This document shows positions 52,152 to 62,208 of a stretch of 64,000 nucleotides of DNA, piece after piece. Positions within the stretch are counted from its first letter, which is position 1, and every line of letters begins with the position of its first letter. The notes below the pieces were generated by a model. The model made no database searches and was not told where the DNA came from. It saw only the letters and a program-made list of their open reading frames with translations. Both the position numbers and the translations under genes were made by a program. Source of the DNA: Kitasatospora xanthocidica (GTDB lineage Bacteria; Actinomycetota; Actinomycetes; Streptomycetales; Streptomycetaceae); contig NZ_BNBY01000022.1 in assembly GCF_014656195.1 (NCBI RefSeq), positions 24,989-88,988 on the forward strand, read 5' to 3'.

Positions 52152-54038
52152 ATGTCCGCTCTGCCCACGCCCGCCCCAGCCGATCCGCCACCCCTGCCCG
52201 GGGCGGCCGGCCCGCGCGGTCCCGGCGGTTCTGGTGGTCCCGGCGGTTCTGGTGGTGCCGGCGATGCTGATGGTGCTGGCGGTGTCGGTGGTGCGGCCTA
52301 CGCGGAGGGGCCGGGGGGACCGCTCGGCCCGGGTGGCCCTGAAGGTCCCGACGGGCCGTACCCCTCGGACGACCCGTACGACCCGTACGGTCCGTACGCC
52401 GCCTCGGATCCGTACGCCGCGTCGGGTCCGTACGACAGGTCGGGCTCCTACGGCGCGGCCGGTCCGTACGGTTCGTCGCGTCCGTACGGCGCGGCCGGTC
52501 CCCGGCGCTCGCCCGGCGTGCGCGTGGCGGTGGGGGAGAGCTGGCTGCGCCGCAGCGACCCCGAGCGCCGGGCGGCGGCCACGCCCCGGGTGATGCTGGC
52601 CGCCCTGCTCACCGGCCTGCTGACGGCCTGGCTGCTGTACGACGGCCTCGGGGTCAACCTGCTGGTCTGCGGTGTCGTCGTCGCCGTCGGGGCCGGTACC
52701 GCCGCCCGCACGGCAGGTCGCCGGATCCGGCCCTGGACGGCCGTCTGGAGCGTGGCCGCCGTCGCCCTGCTCGTCGTCCCGGCCGTCTGGAACGCGGGCT
52801 GGCCGGCCGTGCTGGCGGCCGTGGGCGCGCTCGGCCTGGCCTCGCTGGCGCTGCACGGGGGGCGCCGCTGGCCGGGTGTGCTGCTCGCCCTGCCCGGCTT
52901 CCTGTGGCAGCCGGTGCCCGCGGTGGGCTGGGTCCGGGTCGGCCTGGAGGTGCGTTCGCTGCCCGGACGCGACCGGATCGTCCCGGTGCTCAAGGCGCTC
53001 GCGGTCGCCGCCGTCCTGCTGACCGTCTTCGGCCTGCTGTTCGCCAGCGCCGACGCCGGCATGGCCGACCTGATGGGCAACCTCAGCCCGGACCTCGACC
53101 TCGGCCGACTCCCGGCGCGCGCGGCGCTCTTCGTGCTCGGGACGGTGACCGCGCTGGGCTTCGCCCACATCGCGGCCGGCCCGCGCCGCTGGGACCGGAC
53201 CGAGATCCGGCCGGGCCGGGAGCGGCGCCGGCTGGAGTGGGCGCTGCCGTTGGTCGCGCTGAACCTGATGTTCGGCGCCTTCACGGTGATCCAGGCCGTG
53301 GTGGTGCTCGGCGGCGCGGACGCCGTGCTGAGCACCACCGGGATGAGCCGCGCCGCGTACGCCCGGCAGGGCTTCTGGCAGCTGAGCGTGATCACCGTGC
53401 TGACCCTGGCCGTGGTGGCCGTCGCCAAGCGCTGGGCGCCGCGCACCACCGGCGCTGACCGGCGTCTGGCGAAGGTCCTGCTCGGGCTGCTCTGCGTGCT
53501 GGCGCTGGCCGTGGTCGCCGCGGCGCTCGGCCGGATGTGGTTCTACGTGGACGCCTCCGGGCTCACCCGGCTGCGGCTCTGGGTGCTCGTGGTCGAGGTC
53601 TGGCTGGGCGTCGTCTTCCTGCTGCTGATCGCCTCCGGGCTGACCGGCCGCACCGGCTGGCTGCCGCGCGTCGTCGTCCTCAGCGGGGTGCTCACCCTGG
53701 CGGTCTACGGACTGATGGGCCCGGACGCGATCATCGCGAACCAGAACGTCACCCGGTACGAGCGGGCGCTGAAGACCGACCTGGCCACCGCGACCATGGA
53801 CCTGCGCAACGTCCGCACGCTCTCGGCGGACGCGGTGCCCGCCCTGGACCGCCTCCCCGAGCCTCAGCGCAGCTGCGCGATGCAACTGATCAACGAGGAC
53901 CTGCGCGGGAAGGCGAAGCCCTGGTACGCGACCGACCTCGCGGCCGCCCGGGCCCGGCAGGTCCTGAAGGAGCGGCCGCTGCTGGTGCAGTCGCCGGCGG
54001 AAGTGCGCTGGCTCTGCGACCTGACGGGGCCGCGGTAG
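52152..54038 (+). CDS. DUF4173/DUF4153-type multi-pass membrane protein
   Basis: A 628-residue protein with about 120 repetitive N-terminal residues (GGSGGPGGSGG, then repeated S/D-x-PYGxxGPY units) and about ten to twelve predicted helices from residue 147 on. The conserved C-terminal segment LRLWVLVVEVWLGVVFLLLIA followed by YGLMGPDAIIANQNVTRYERA is typical of the DUF4173/DUF4153 families, whose function is unknown. ATG 52152 lies 10 bp after GAGGGGG. The double palindrome upstream predicts regulation by a dimeric repressor not encoded next to it. Confidence 0.82.
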   Translation: MSALPTPAPADPPPLPGAAGPRGPGGSGGPGGSGGAGDADGAGGVGGAAYAEGPGGPLGPGGPEGPDGPYPSDDPYDPYGPYAASDPYAASGPYDRSGSYGAAGPYGSSRPYGAAGPRRSPGVRVAVGESWLRRSDPERRAAATPRVMLAALLTGLLTAWLLYDGLGVNLLVCGVVVAVGAGTAARTAGRRIRPWTAVWSVAAVALLVVPAVWNAGWPAVLAAVGALGLASLALHGGRRWPGVLLALPGFLWQPVPAVGWVRVGLEVRSLPGRDRIVPVLKALAVAAVLLTVFGLLFASADAGMADLMGNLSPDLDLGRLPARAALFVLGTVTALGFAHIAAGPRRWDRTEIRPGRERRRLEWALPLVALNLMFGAFTVIQAVVVLGGADAVLSTTGMSRAAYARQGFWQLSVITVLTLAVVAVAKRWAPRTTGADRRLAKVLLGLLCVLALAVVAAALGRMWFYVDASGLTRLRLWVLVVEVWLGVVFLLLIASGLTGRTGWLPRVVVLSGVLTLAVYGLMGPDAIIANQNVTRYERALKTDLATATMDLRNVRTLSADAVPALDRLPEPQRSCAMQLINEDLRGKAKPWYATDLAAARARQVLKERPLLVQSPAEVRWLCDLTGPR

Positions 54039-54099
54039 GACGTCGGGGCGCGAGGGTGCCGGGGTGCCGGGGTGGCGGGGTGGCCTGCGGACAGCGGAA

Positions 54100-54134
54100 G
54101 GGCCGGCCGGGAGCGTGCTGCTCCCGGCCGGCCC
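54100..54134. terminator. Bidirectional terminator between DUF4173 and MFS genes
   Basis: GGGCCGGCCGGGAGC (54100-54114) pairs perfectly with GCTCCCGGCCGGCCC (54120-54134) around GTGCT. It lies between convergent genes and can serve both. Confidence 0.85.
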
Positions 54135-54179
54135 TCGGCGTCGTTCTCCGGCGTCGCTGTCCGGCGCCGTACTCCGGCG

Positions 54180-55727
54180 TCAGTGCATCGCGACGGCGGA
54201 GTCTCCGCTCGGCAGGTCGCCGGCCTTGGCCTTGATCGCGAAGACCGCGACCAGCAGCGCGACCGCCGCGAGCGCGGCACCCACGATGAAGCCGTGCGAA
54301 ATGCCCTCGGTGAGCACGGTGTTGGCGGCGTCCGTGCCCGCCGGGAACTCGTGGTGCTGCTGGAGGTAGGCCAGCTGGTTCGGGCTCGCGCTCTGCATGA
54401 ACTTCGGCATCTGCGTGGCGGCCTCGGCCGTGGCGTAGTGCGCGAAGACCGTGGTCAGGATCGACAGGCCGAGCGAACCACCGATCTGCTGCATCGAGTT
54501 GAGCAGGCCGGAGGCGGCGCCGGTCTCCTCGCCGGGGACGCCCGCGACCGCGAGCAGCATCACCGGGACGAAGATCAGGCCCATGCCGAAGCCGAAGACC
54601 ACCGTGGGGCCGAGCACCCCGTCCAGGTAGCCGCTGTCCTTGCTCATCTGGGTGAGCCAGCTGAGGCCGACGGTGACCAGCAGCGCGCCGCCGGCCATGA
54701 ACGGCTTCGGGCCGTACTTGGCCTGGAGGGTGGACGCGATCTGCGCGGCGATGATGATCGCGACGCTGATCGGCAGGAAGGACACGCCGGCCATCAGCGG
54801 GCTGTAGCCGAGCGGGCCCTGCACGAACAGCACCACGTAGAAGAAGATGCCGAACATGGCCGCGGCCAGGCAGAGCATCATCACCAGGCCGCCAGTGCGG
54901 TTGCGGTCGGCGAACAGGTGCATCGGGGTGATCGGCTGGTCGGTGCGGCTCTCGATCACGAGGAAGGCGGCCAGCAGGATCACGCCGGCGGCGAAGGAGC
55001 CGAGCGTGATGCTGTCCGACCAGCCGTCCGAGGCGGCCCGGATGAACCCGTAGACCAGGCCGACCAGGCCGAGCGTCGAGGTGAGCGCGCCGGGCAGGTC
55101 GAAGCGGCCCGGGTAGCGCTTGGACTCGGCGATGTAGCGCGGCGCGGCGACCGCGATCAGCACGGCGATCGGCACGTTGACGAAGAACACCCAGCGCCAG
55201 TTCAGGTACTCGGTGAGCAGACCGCCGGCCAGCAGGCCGATCGCGGCGCCCGAGCCGGCCACCGCCGAGAAGACGCCGAACGCCTTGTTGCGTTCCGGCC
55301 CCTCCTCGAAGTTGGTGGCGATCAGCGCGAAGGCCGTCGGCGAACAGATCGCGCCGCCGATGCCCTGGAGCGCGCGGGCGGCCAGCAGCAGGGTGCTGTC
55401 CTGGGCGAAACCGCCGAGCAGCGAGGCCAGGCCGAAGAGCAGGGTGCCGAAGATGAACACCCGGCGGCGGCCGAGGATGTCACCCGCACGACCACCGAGC
55501 AGCAGCAGCCCGCCGAAGGTCAGGGTGTAGGCGTTGATGACCCACGACAGGTCGGTGGTCGAGAAGCTCAGGGCGTCCTTGATGTGCGGCAACGCGATGT
55601 TCACGATGGTCGCGTCGAGCACCACCATGAGCTGGGTGGCCGCGATGACGGTCAGGGTGATGCCCTTGCCCCGCCCCTTCGTGGCCTTCGGTGGTGGGTT
55701 CTTGCTGAGCGTGTCGGAGATAGCCAC
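54180..55727 (-). CDS. MFS drug exporter, DHA2 (EmrB/QacA) family
   Basis: A 515-residue proton-driven exporter with 14 predicted helices. The DHA2 signature QLMVVLDATIVNIALPHI is in helix 1, and GGRAGDILGRRRVFIFG in loop 2-3 is motif A. SAVAGSGAAIGLLAGGLLTEY resembles the antiporter motif C. The GTG at 55727 has AGGGGG upstream. It is transcribed divergently from a TetR regulator, with shared palindromes between, which is the usual arrangement for inducible efflux. The substrate is not predictable. Confidence 0.93.
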   Translation of the reverse strand: MAISDTLSKNPPPKATKGRGKGITLTVIAATQLMVVLDATIVNIALPHIKDALSFSTTDLSWVINAYTLTFGGLLLLGGRAGDILGRRRVFIFGTLLFGLASLLGGFAQDSTLLLAARALQGIGGAICSPTAFALIATNFEEGPERNKAFGVFSAVAGSGAAIGLLAGGLLTEYLNWRWVFFVNVPIAVLIAVAAPRYIAESKRYPGRFDLPGALTSTLGLVGLVYGFIRAASDGWSDSITLGSFAAGVILLAAFLVIESRTDQPITPMHLFADRNRTGGLVMMLCLAAAMFGIFFYVVLFVQGPLGYSPLMAGVSFLPISVAIIIAAQIASTLQAKYGPKPFMAGGALLVTVGLSWLTQMSKDSGYLDGVLGPTVVFGFGMGLIFVPVMLLAVAGVPGEETGAASGLLNSMQQIGGSLGLSILTTVFAHYATAEAATQMPKFMQSASPNQLAYLQQHHEFPAGTDAANTVLTEGISHGFIVGAALAAVALLVAVFAIKAKAGDLPSGDSAVAMH

Positions 55728-55832
55728 GAATGTGCCCCCTGCTGGCTATGTGCTCGGTGCTGTGGACCCGGCGGACCCGCCGGACCCGCCGGTGTCCGGG
55801 CGCGGTGCTGCGCCCTTGCGCAGACCGGGAAG

Positions 55833-55892
55833 GAACGGGATCGTTCACTAATCTGGACGATAACCTGTGCTTGATTGTGAACGCAAGCGTTC
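55833..55892. promoter_or_regulatory. Paired TetR-type operators in the MFS-tetR divergent region
   Basis: GAACG-GGAT-CGTTC (55833-55846) and GAACGC-AA-GCGTTC (55879-55892) are two 14-bp palindromes with the same GAACG/CGTTC arms and centres 46 bp apart. They lie between the start codons of the exporter and the regulator, so one dimeric repressor could silence both genes. Confidence 0.78.
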
Positions 55893-55908
55893 CTTAAGGG
55901 TGGTGGCG

Positions 55909-56730
55909 ATGGAACGGTTGGTGCGACGCCTGGTGGCGGACCGGTCCGGTCGGTCCGCGGGGCGGTCGACCGGCAGGGCGGCGGGTGCGGCGGCCCCACC
56001 TGCGGGGCCCGCGGGTGTTCCGGGCGTCCCCGGTGTTCCGGGCGTCCCCGGTGTTCCGGCTGTCTCGGTTGTGTCCGACGTCCCGGTGTCGGGGGGCCCG
56101 GGGGCCGAGTCGCCCCTCTGTCCGGTGCGGGCCGCCCATCAGGCCCTGACGCGGCCCGGGAGGCGCCGGGGGAAGGAGTTGGAGAACGCGATCTTCGAGG
56201 CCACGCTCGACCAGCTCACCTCCGGCGGATACGCGCGGCTGACCATGGAAGGGGTCGCCGGCGCGGCGCGGACCGGGAAGGCCGCGCTCTACCGGCGCTG
56301 GGCGTCCAAGGACGAACTCGTCATCGATGCCCTGGACGCCACTCTTCCACGCCCTTACGACACCCCCGACCTCGGGTCCGCCCATGACGAACTCCTGCAG
56401 CTCATCGGGGCGTTCACGACCGCGGTGACCTCCCGGGTGGGCGCCGCCCTCCACGCGCTGATGGCCGAGATCGACCAGGAGCAGGCCGAGGTCTTCAAGG
56501 GCTTCATCGAGGACCGGGTCATCGGGCCGACCACGGCGACCATCCTGGAGATCCTCCGCCGCGGCGCCGAGCGCGGGGACGTCCGGCCGGGCGCGGCCAC
56601 CCCGCTGGTGGCCGACGTCATCCCGGCGATGCTGCTCTACCAGGCCAAGATCCGCGGATTCCAGGACCTGGGGCCGGACTTCGCGGCCAGGCTGGTGGAC
56701 GAGGTCCTCCAGCCGATCATCCGCGCCTGA
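55909..56730 (+). CDS. TetR family transcriptional regulator
   Basis: A TetR regulator of up to 273 residues. The HTH domain runs through AIFEATLDQLTSGGYARLTM, EGVAGAARTGKAALYRRWASKDELV (about residues 95-150). The ligand-binding half includes ALHALMAEIDQEQAEVFKGF. The roughly 85 residues before the HTH are low-complexity, with an expanded (GVP)n tract from an 18-bp DNA repeat. ATG 55909 is the earliest start compatible with the operator at 55879-55892; a later start is quite possible. It is predicted to repress the divergent exporter and itself. Confidence 0.88.
   Translation: MERLVRRLVADRSGRSAGRSTGRAAGAAAPPAGPAGVPGVPGVPGVPGVPAVSVVSDVPVSGGPGAESPLCPVRAAHQALTRPGRRRGKELENAIFEATLDQLTSGGYARLTMEGVAGAARTGKAALYRRWASKDELVIDALDATLPRPYDTPDLGSAHDELLQLIGAFTTAVTSRVGAALHALMAEIDQEQAEVFKGFIEDRVIGPTTATILEILRRGAERGDVRPGAATPLVADVIPAMLLYQAKIRGFQDLGPDFAARLVDEVLQPIIRA
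56014..56067 (+). repeat. 18-bp tandem repeat at the tetR 5' end
   Basis: Units GGTGTTCCGGGCGTCCCC at 56014-56031 and 56032-56049 are identical and a third (56050-56067) is degenerate. They encode Gly-Val-Pro-Gly-Val-Pro and lie ahead of the HTH domain, where length change should be tolerated. Confidence 0.8.
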
Positions 56731-56753
56731 GGGCTCGGCGGGAGCCGGGGCTC

Positions 56754-56777
56754 GGCCTGGCCGGGCCGGGCCAGGCC
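56754..56777 (+). terminator. Hairpin after the TetR gene
   Basis: GGCCTGGCC (56754-56762) pairs with GGCCAGGCC (56769-56777) around a 6-nt loop, 24 bp after the stop. It is a plausible terminator. Confidence 0.55.
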
Positions 56778-56854
56778 AGGCCGGTGGTCGGGGCGAGGTC
56801 GGGGGCGCGGTCGTGGCCGTGGCGGGGTTGCGGGCGCGGGGCCTGGGCCAGGGC

Positions 56855-56892
56855 CGGGGACGGAGTTCGGGGGCGGGGACGGAGTTCGGGTG
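56855..56892. repeat. 19-bp direct repeat upstream of rnhB
   Basis: CGGGGACGGAGTTCGGGGG (56855-56873) is followed at once by CGGGGACGGAGTTCGGGTG (56874-56892). It lies in the 215-bp G-rich gap before rnhB. A -10-like TAGGCT follows at about 56909-56914, making an rnhB promoter likely here. Confidence 0.65.
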
Positions 56893-56945
56893 CGGGTGTG
56901 GGGCGGGCTTAGGCTGGAGGCCGCCCCAGCTGAACGGAAGCCGCC

Positions 56946-57644
56946 ATGCCCATCGTCCCTCCGACGCACTCCGTCGAACGCTCGCTCCGCCGGGCCGGCG
57001 CCAAGATCGTCGTCGGCCTGGACGAGGTGGGGCGCGGCGCCTGGGCCGGACCGGTCACCGTGGGTGCGGCCGTCACCGGCCTGCGCAAGGCGCCGGACGG
57101 GCTGACCGACTCCAAGCTGCTCACCGAACTGCGCCGCCAGTCGCTCGCCCCGGTCCTCGCCGACTGGGTCAGCGCGTACGCCCTCGGGCAGGCCTCGCCG
57201 CAGGAGTGCGACGAACTCGGCATGACGGCGGCGCTGCGACTGGCCGCCGTCCGCGCGCTGGAGGCGCTGCCGGTCGAGCCCGACGCGGTGATCCTGGACG
57301 GCAAGCACGACTACCTGGGCGGCCCCTGGCGGGTGCGCACGGTGATCAAGGGCGACCAGTCCTGCATCTGCGTCGCCGCCGCCTCGGTGCTCGCCAAGGT
57401 CCACCGCGACGGCCTGATGGCCGAACTGGGCGAATCGTGCCCGGAGTACGGCTTCGCCGCCAACGCTGGCTACCCGTCCCCGGTGCACCGTGCGGCGCTG
57501 GAGGAACTCGGCCCCACCGAACACCACCGGCTCTCCTGGGCGTACATGGACGGACTGCCGAAGTGGCGTCACCTCAAGCGTGTCCGGGAGGTCGTCGGCG
57601 CGGGTCACGCGTCCGCCGACGAACAGTTGACGCTCGGTTTCTGA
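56946..57644 (+). CDS. rnhB: Ribonuclease HII
   Basis: RNase HII nicks 5' of ribonucleotides embedded in DNA and starts ribonucleotide excision repair. The 232-residue protein has the catalytic block [20 protein letters not shown] (Asp-Glu pair at about residues 25-26), [14 protein letters not shown] with a catalytic Asp, and [15 protein letters not shown] with the family Ala-Ser-x-x-A-K. The extended N-terminus [16 protein letters not shown] is common in actinobacteria. ATG 56946 gives the expected length. Confidence 0.95.
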   Translation: MPIVPPTHSVERSLRRAGAKIVVGLDEVGRGAWAGPVTVGAAVTGLRKAPDGLTDSKLLTELRRQSLAPVLADWVSAYALGQASPQECDELGMTAALRLAAVRALEALPVEPDAVILDGKHDYLGGPWRVRTVIKGDQSCICVAAASVLAKVHRDGLMAELGESCPEYGFAANAGYPSPVHRAALEELGPTEHHRLSWAYMDGLPKWRHLKRVREVVGAGHASADEQLTLGF

Positions 57645-57745
57645 CGGTCCGTCTGGAATTGCCCCAGGTGGGGGTGGCGGCGATCTGGTGCCCGAAGGGT
57701 GGGGCGCCCGTGCGCGTTCGACCGGCATTTGATAGATATCCGGGT

Positions 57746-58423
57746 ATGCCTGTCTTCCCCGAGGAGCCGGAGATTCACGAGAGCCTCCCGGGCCCCGGCG
57801 TTCCCTTCCCCCGAGAGTCGGACGCACAAGCCCTCCGCGCGCCTGCCACCGGCGCGCCCGCCACCGCACCCACCACCGTCGCCGCCCCGGCCGCGGTGCC
57901 CGGCCCCCGGCCGGCGCCCCCGCGTCCGGCACCGCCGCGCGCCGCCAGGCCCGGTCCGCCCGGGCTGATCCCCAAGCCCGGTCCGGCGCCGCGCCGCCCG
58001 GCTCCCGCCGCCCCGAAGGCCGAGGTCCAGCGGATCGCCGCCACCCCGGCCCAGGCGGTGGAGCGCGCGGACGACGCCGTCGACCGGCTGCTGGACTCCG
58101 GCCGTGACCCGGGCGAGGTCCTCGTCCTCACGGTCGGCGAGGCGCACCCGTGGCAGCAGCACGAGCTGTCCTTCGGTGAGGAGCGCTACTGGGCGCAGCT
58201 CACCGACGGCGGGGACGTGTTCTACGCGGATGCCGCGTTGGACCGTCCGGTTCGCCGCGAGGTGGTCGTCCTGGTGGTCAACGGTGGAACGCCCGCCCGG
58301 GCCGCCAAGGCGTACGCCGAGGCGCTCGACCGGGCGACCGCCCTGCTGCTGGTCTGCGGCGACGCCGGCCCGGCGACCGCGGTGGCGACCGGAGCCGCGC
58401 CCGCGCGCCCGGTCAAGGCCTGA
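57746..58423 (+). CDS. Hypothetical actinobacterial protein with Pro/Ala-rich middle
   Basis: A 225-residue protein. A short conserved-looking start (MPVFPEEPEIHESLPGPGVP) leads into about 70 residues of Pro, Ala and Arg, then a folded C-terminal part of about 110 residues: VERADDAVDRLLDSGRDPGE, VLVLTVGEAHPWQQHELSFG, YWAQLTDGGDVFYADAAL and VVVLVVNGGTPARAAKAYAEA. I do not recognise the family with certainty. The C-terminal part recalls a domain seen at the end of some actinobacterial superfamily 1 helicases, but no helicase motif is present here. It is 101 bp downstream of rnhB, with its own start, and may be co-transcribed. Confidence 0.72.
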   Translation: MPVFPEEPEIHESLPGPGVPFPRESDAQALRAPATGAPATAPTTVAAPAAVPGPRPAPPRPAPPRAARPGPPGLIPKPGPAPRRPAPAAPKAEVQRIAATPAQAVERADDAVDRLLDSGRDPGEVLVLTVGEAHPWQQHELSFGEERYWAQLTDGGDVFYADAALDRPVRREVVVLVVNGGTPARAAKAYAEALDRATALLLVCGDAGPATAVATGAAPARPVKA

Positions 58424-58450
58424 CCCAGCCGTTCCCTCCCGTTTCGTTCC

Positions 58451-58478
58451 GGGCCCGGTGCCGTACGGTGCCGGGCCC
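58451..58478 (+). terminator. Hairpin after the 57746-58423 gene
   Basis: GGGCCCGG (58451-58458) pairs with CCGGGCCC (58471-58478); the loop can pair further through TGCCGTACGGTG. It lies 28 bp after the stop. The rest of the gap to 58702 shows nothing else. Confidence 0.65.
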
Positions 58479-58701
58479 GAAGTCCGTTCCCGCGGTGGGC
58501 GGTTGTCGTCCTGAACTCGTCCGGTGCCGGTGCCGGTGCGAGTGTCGGAGTCGGTCCCGTGTCCGTCCCTCCGCCGTGCGGTCGAAACGACGAGGCACCG
58601 GGGCGCCGGGGCGGTCGGAGGGTCCGACCGTCGGCGCTCCCGCGGTGCGCGCCGCCTGCCGGGTGTCCGCGGGGTGTCCGCCGAGTGTCCGCCCGGCCGG
58701 G

Positions 58702-59418
58702 TCAGCGCGTGCCGGTGCGGCGGGTCGGCTCGGTCGTCGCGACCCGCGCGGGGATCCACGGCGGCTCGGACTGCGGGGAGCGCTGCGCCTCGCCGAGGTG
58801 CTCGGCCTGCTCCGCCGCCGGTCGGCGGGTGCGCTGGCCGCGCGGTACGTCGAGGGACGAGCGCGGCGGCAGCTCCGTCACGGTGTGCACCGGCCCGTCC
58901 GCCCATGACCCCGCGTGCGGGTTGCGCCCGTTGCGCCCGTCCCCGAGGACCTGCCAGCCCGCCGGGGTGAGTCCGATGTACGCCCCGCAGCGCATCCCGT
59001 GCAGTACGGACGCGTCCCGCAGTGCCCACATCCAGGCGCCGTCCTGTTCCGTCCAGCCGGGCGCGCCGTCGCGGCAGCGCACCAGGACGGCCGTGCGGGT
59101 CGGCTCGGGCAGTCGCAGGTCGTGCGGGACGACCCGGCGCAGGTGCGCCAGCAGGGCGTTCCGGTGCTGCCAGCCGTCGGTGTCGTGCGGCCAGGGGGTG
59201 AAGGATGCCGAGGCGGCGAGGCGGTGGAGCGCGTCCAGGACGGCGACCACGACGGTGCCCGGCTGGGGCAGGTGGCGCTGGTGCAGCTCCAGGACGAACT
59301 CGCGGGGGTCGCGCAGCAACGGGATCCCCGAGGCGGCCCAGGCCTCCAAGTCCAGCACCCGTCTGGGTACCGAGCTCCCGGAGAGGGGATGCTGACCTCG
59401 GTCGATGCCGTTGATCAC
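58702..59418 (-). CDS. Conserved hypothetical protein
   Basis: A 238-residue soluble protein without signal peptide or membrane segment. Folded-looking parts are RVLDLEAWAASGIPLLRDP, PGTVVVAVLDALHRLAASA, HRNALLAHLRRVVPHDLRLP, and MWALRDASVLHGMRCGAYIGL. The C-terminal 50 residues are basic and disordered. I cannot assign a family. The GTG at 59418 has the strong site AGGAAGGAGGA about 6 nt upstream. A possible short leader ORF precedes it (from 59665), and recQ lies further upstream in the same direction. Confidence 0.72.
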   Translation of the reverse strand: MINGIDRGQHPLSGSSVPRRVLDLEAWAASGIPLLRDPREFVLELHQRHLPQPGTVVVAVLDALHRLAASASFTPWPHDTDGWQHRNALLAHLRRVVPHDLRLPEPTRTAVLVRCRDGAPGWTEQDGAWMWALRDASVLHGMRCGAYIGLTPAGWQVLGDGRNGRNPHAGSWADGPVHTVTELPPRSSLDVPRGQRTRRPAAEQAEHLGEAQRSPQSEPPWIPARVATTEPTRRTGTR

Positions 59419-59484
59419 GATCCTCCTTCCTGACCCGTGGGAAGACGGGTGCCCGGGTACGCCGAAAGGTGGGTCCGGCGGACC

Positions 59485-59665
59485 GAGTTTCGGGTACCCC
59501 CCAATTCTCGGGGCATCGGGGCCGGAGCGGCAACGATGAAATGATGAACGCCACCCGATAGCCCATGGTCTGCCGGATATGTTCCACCGTGGCCCGGGTG
59601 CCGCCGGGGTGCTGCCGGGCCTTGATCCACAACGCCCGAAGTGCGAGGTGAGCCGTCGTCGGCAC
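59485..59665 (-). other. Possible small or decayed reading frame with a good ribosome site
   Basis: GTG 59665 is preceded by AAAGGAG at 8 nt and reads MPTTAHLALRALWIKARQHP, then GGTRATVEHIRQTMGYRVAF, a helical, plausibly folded stretch. The frame has no stop until far inside the next gene, so it is either the start of a frameshifted gene, or a leader whose stop was lost. The first 45 or so codons look coding and the rest does not. Confidence 0.35.
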
Positions 59666-59784
59666 GGTGACCACTCCTTTCCGGGGTCCGTCAGCCGGTG
59701 TGATCGAAATCGCTCCGCTTGATCCTTTCTGTTAGGCCATTCGAGTGAAGGCCGTTGGGCTCTCCACGGCCTTCTGCCGTTCTG

Positions 59785-61989
<2,205 letters not shown>

Positions 61990-62148
61990 GTAACCCCGTG
62001 CCGCCGACAAGCGGCGAATGCCGGGGAGGCGGACAAGGGGAAGACCGGGTGTATTTCATCCGCTGATCCGCTGAACGGCAGTCAAAATCGACTCGGTCGA
62101 GGGCGTGTCGCTTGCTCCGAATGAGCGAAGGAAAATCTGAGGCCGGAG

Positions 62149-62157
62149 TTATCCACA
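62149..62157 (+). promoter_or_regulatory. Single perfect DnaA-box-like sequence
   Basis: TTATCCACA, the strong DnaA consensus, occurs once in the comparatively AT-rich recQ-DUF4192 divergent gap. A one-mismatch copy TTTTCCACA lies in the recA leader at 2490-2498. A lone box may titrate DnaA or regulate a flanking gene. Confidence 0.4.
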
Positions 62158-62208
62158 GAAAAAAGTCGGTTTCGGCGCCGTTCGCGGATTGCGTCCACTC
62201 TTGCGGCC

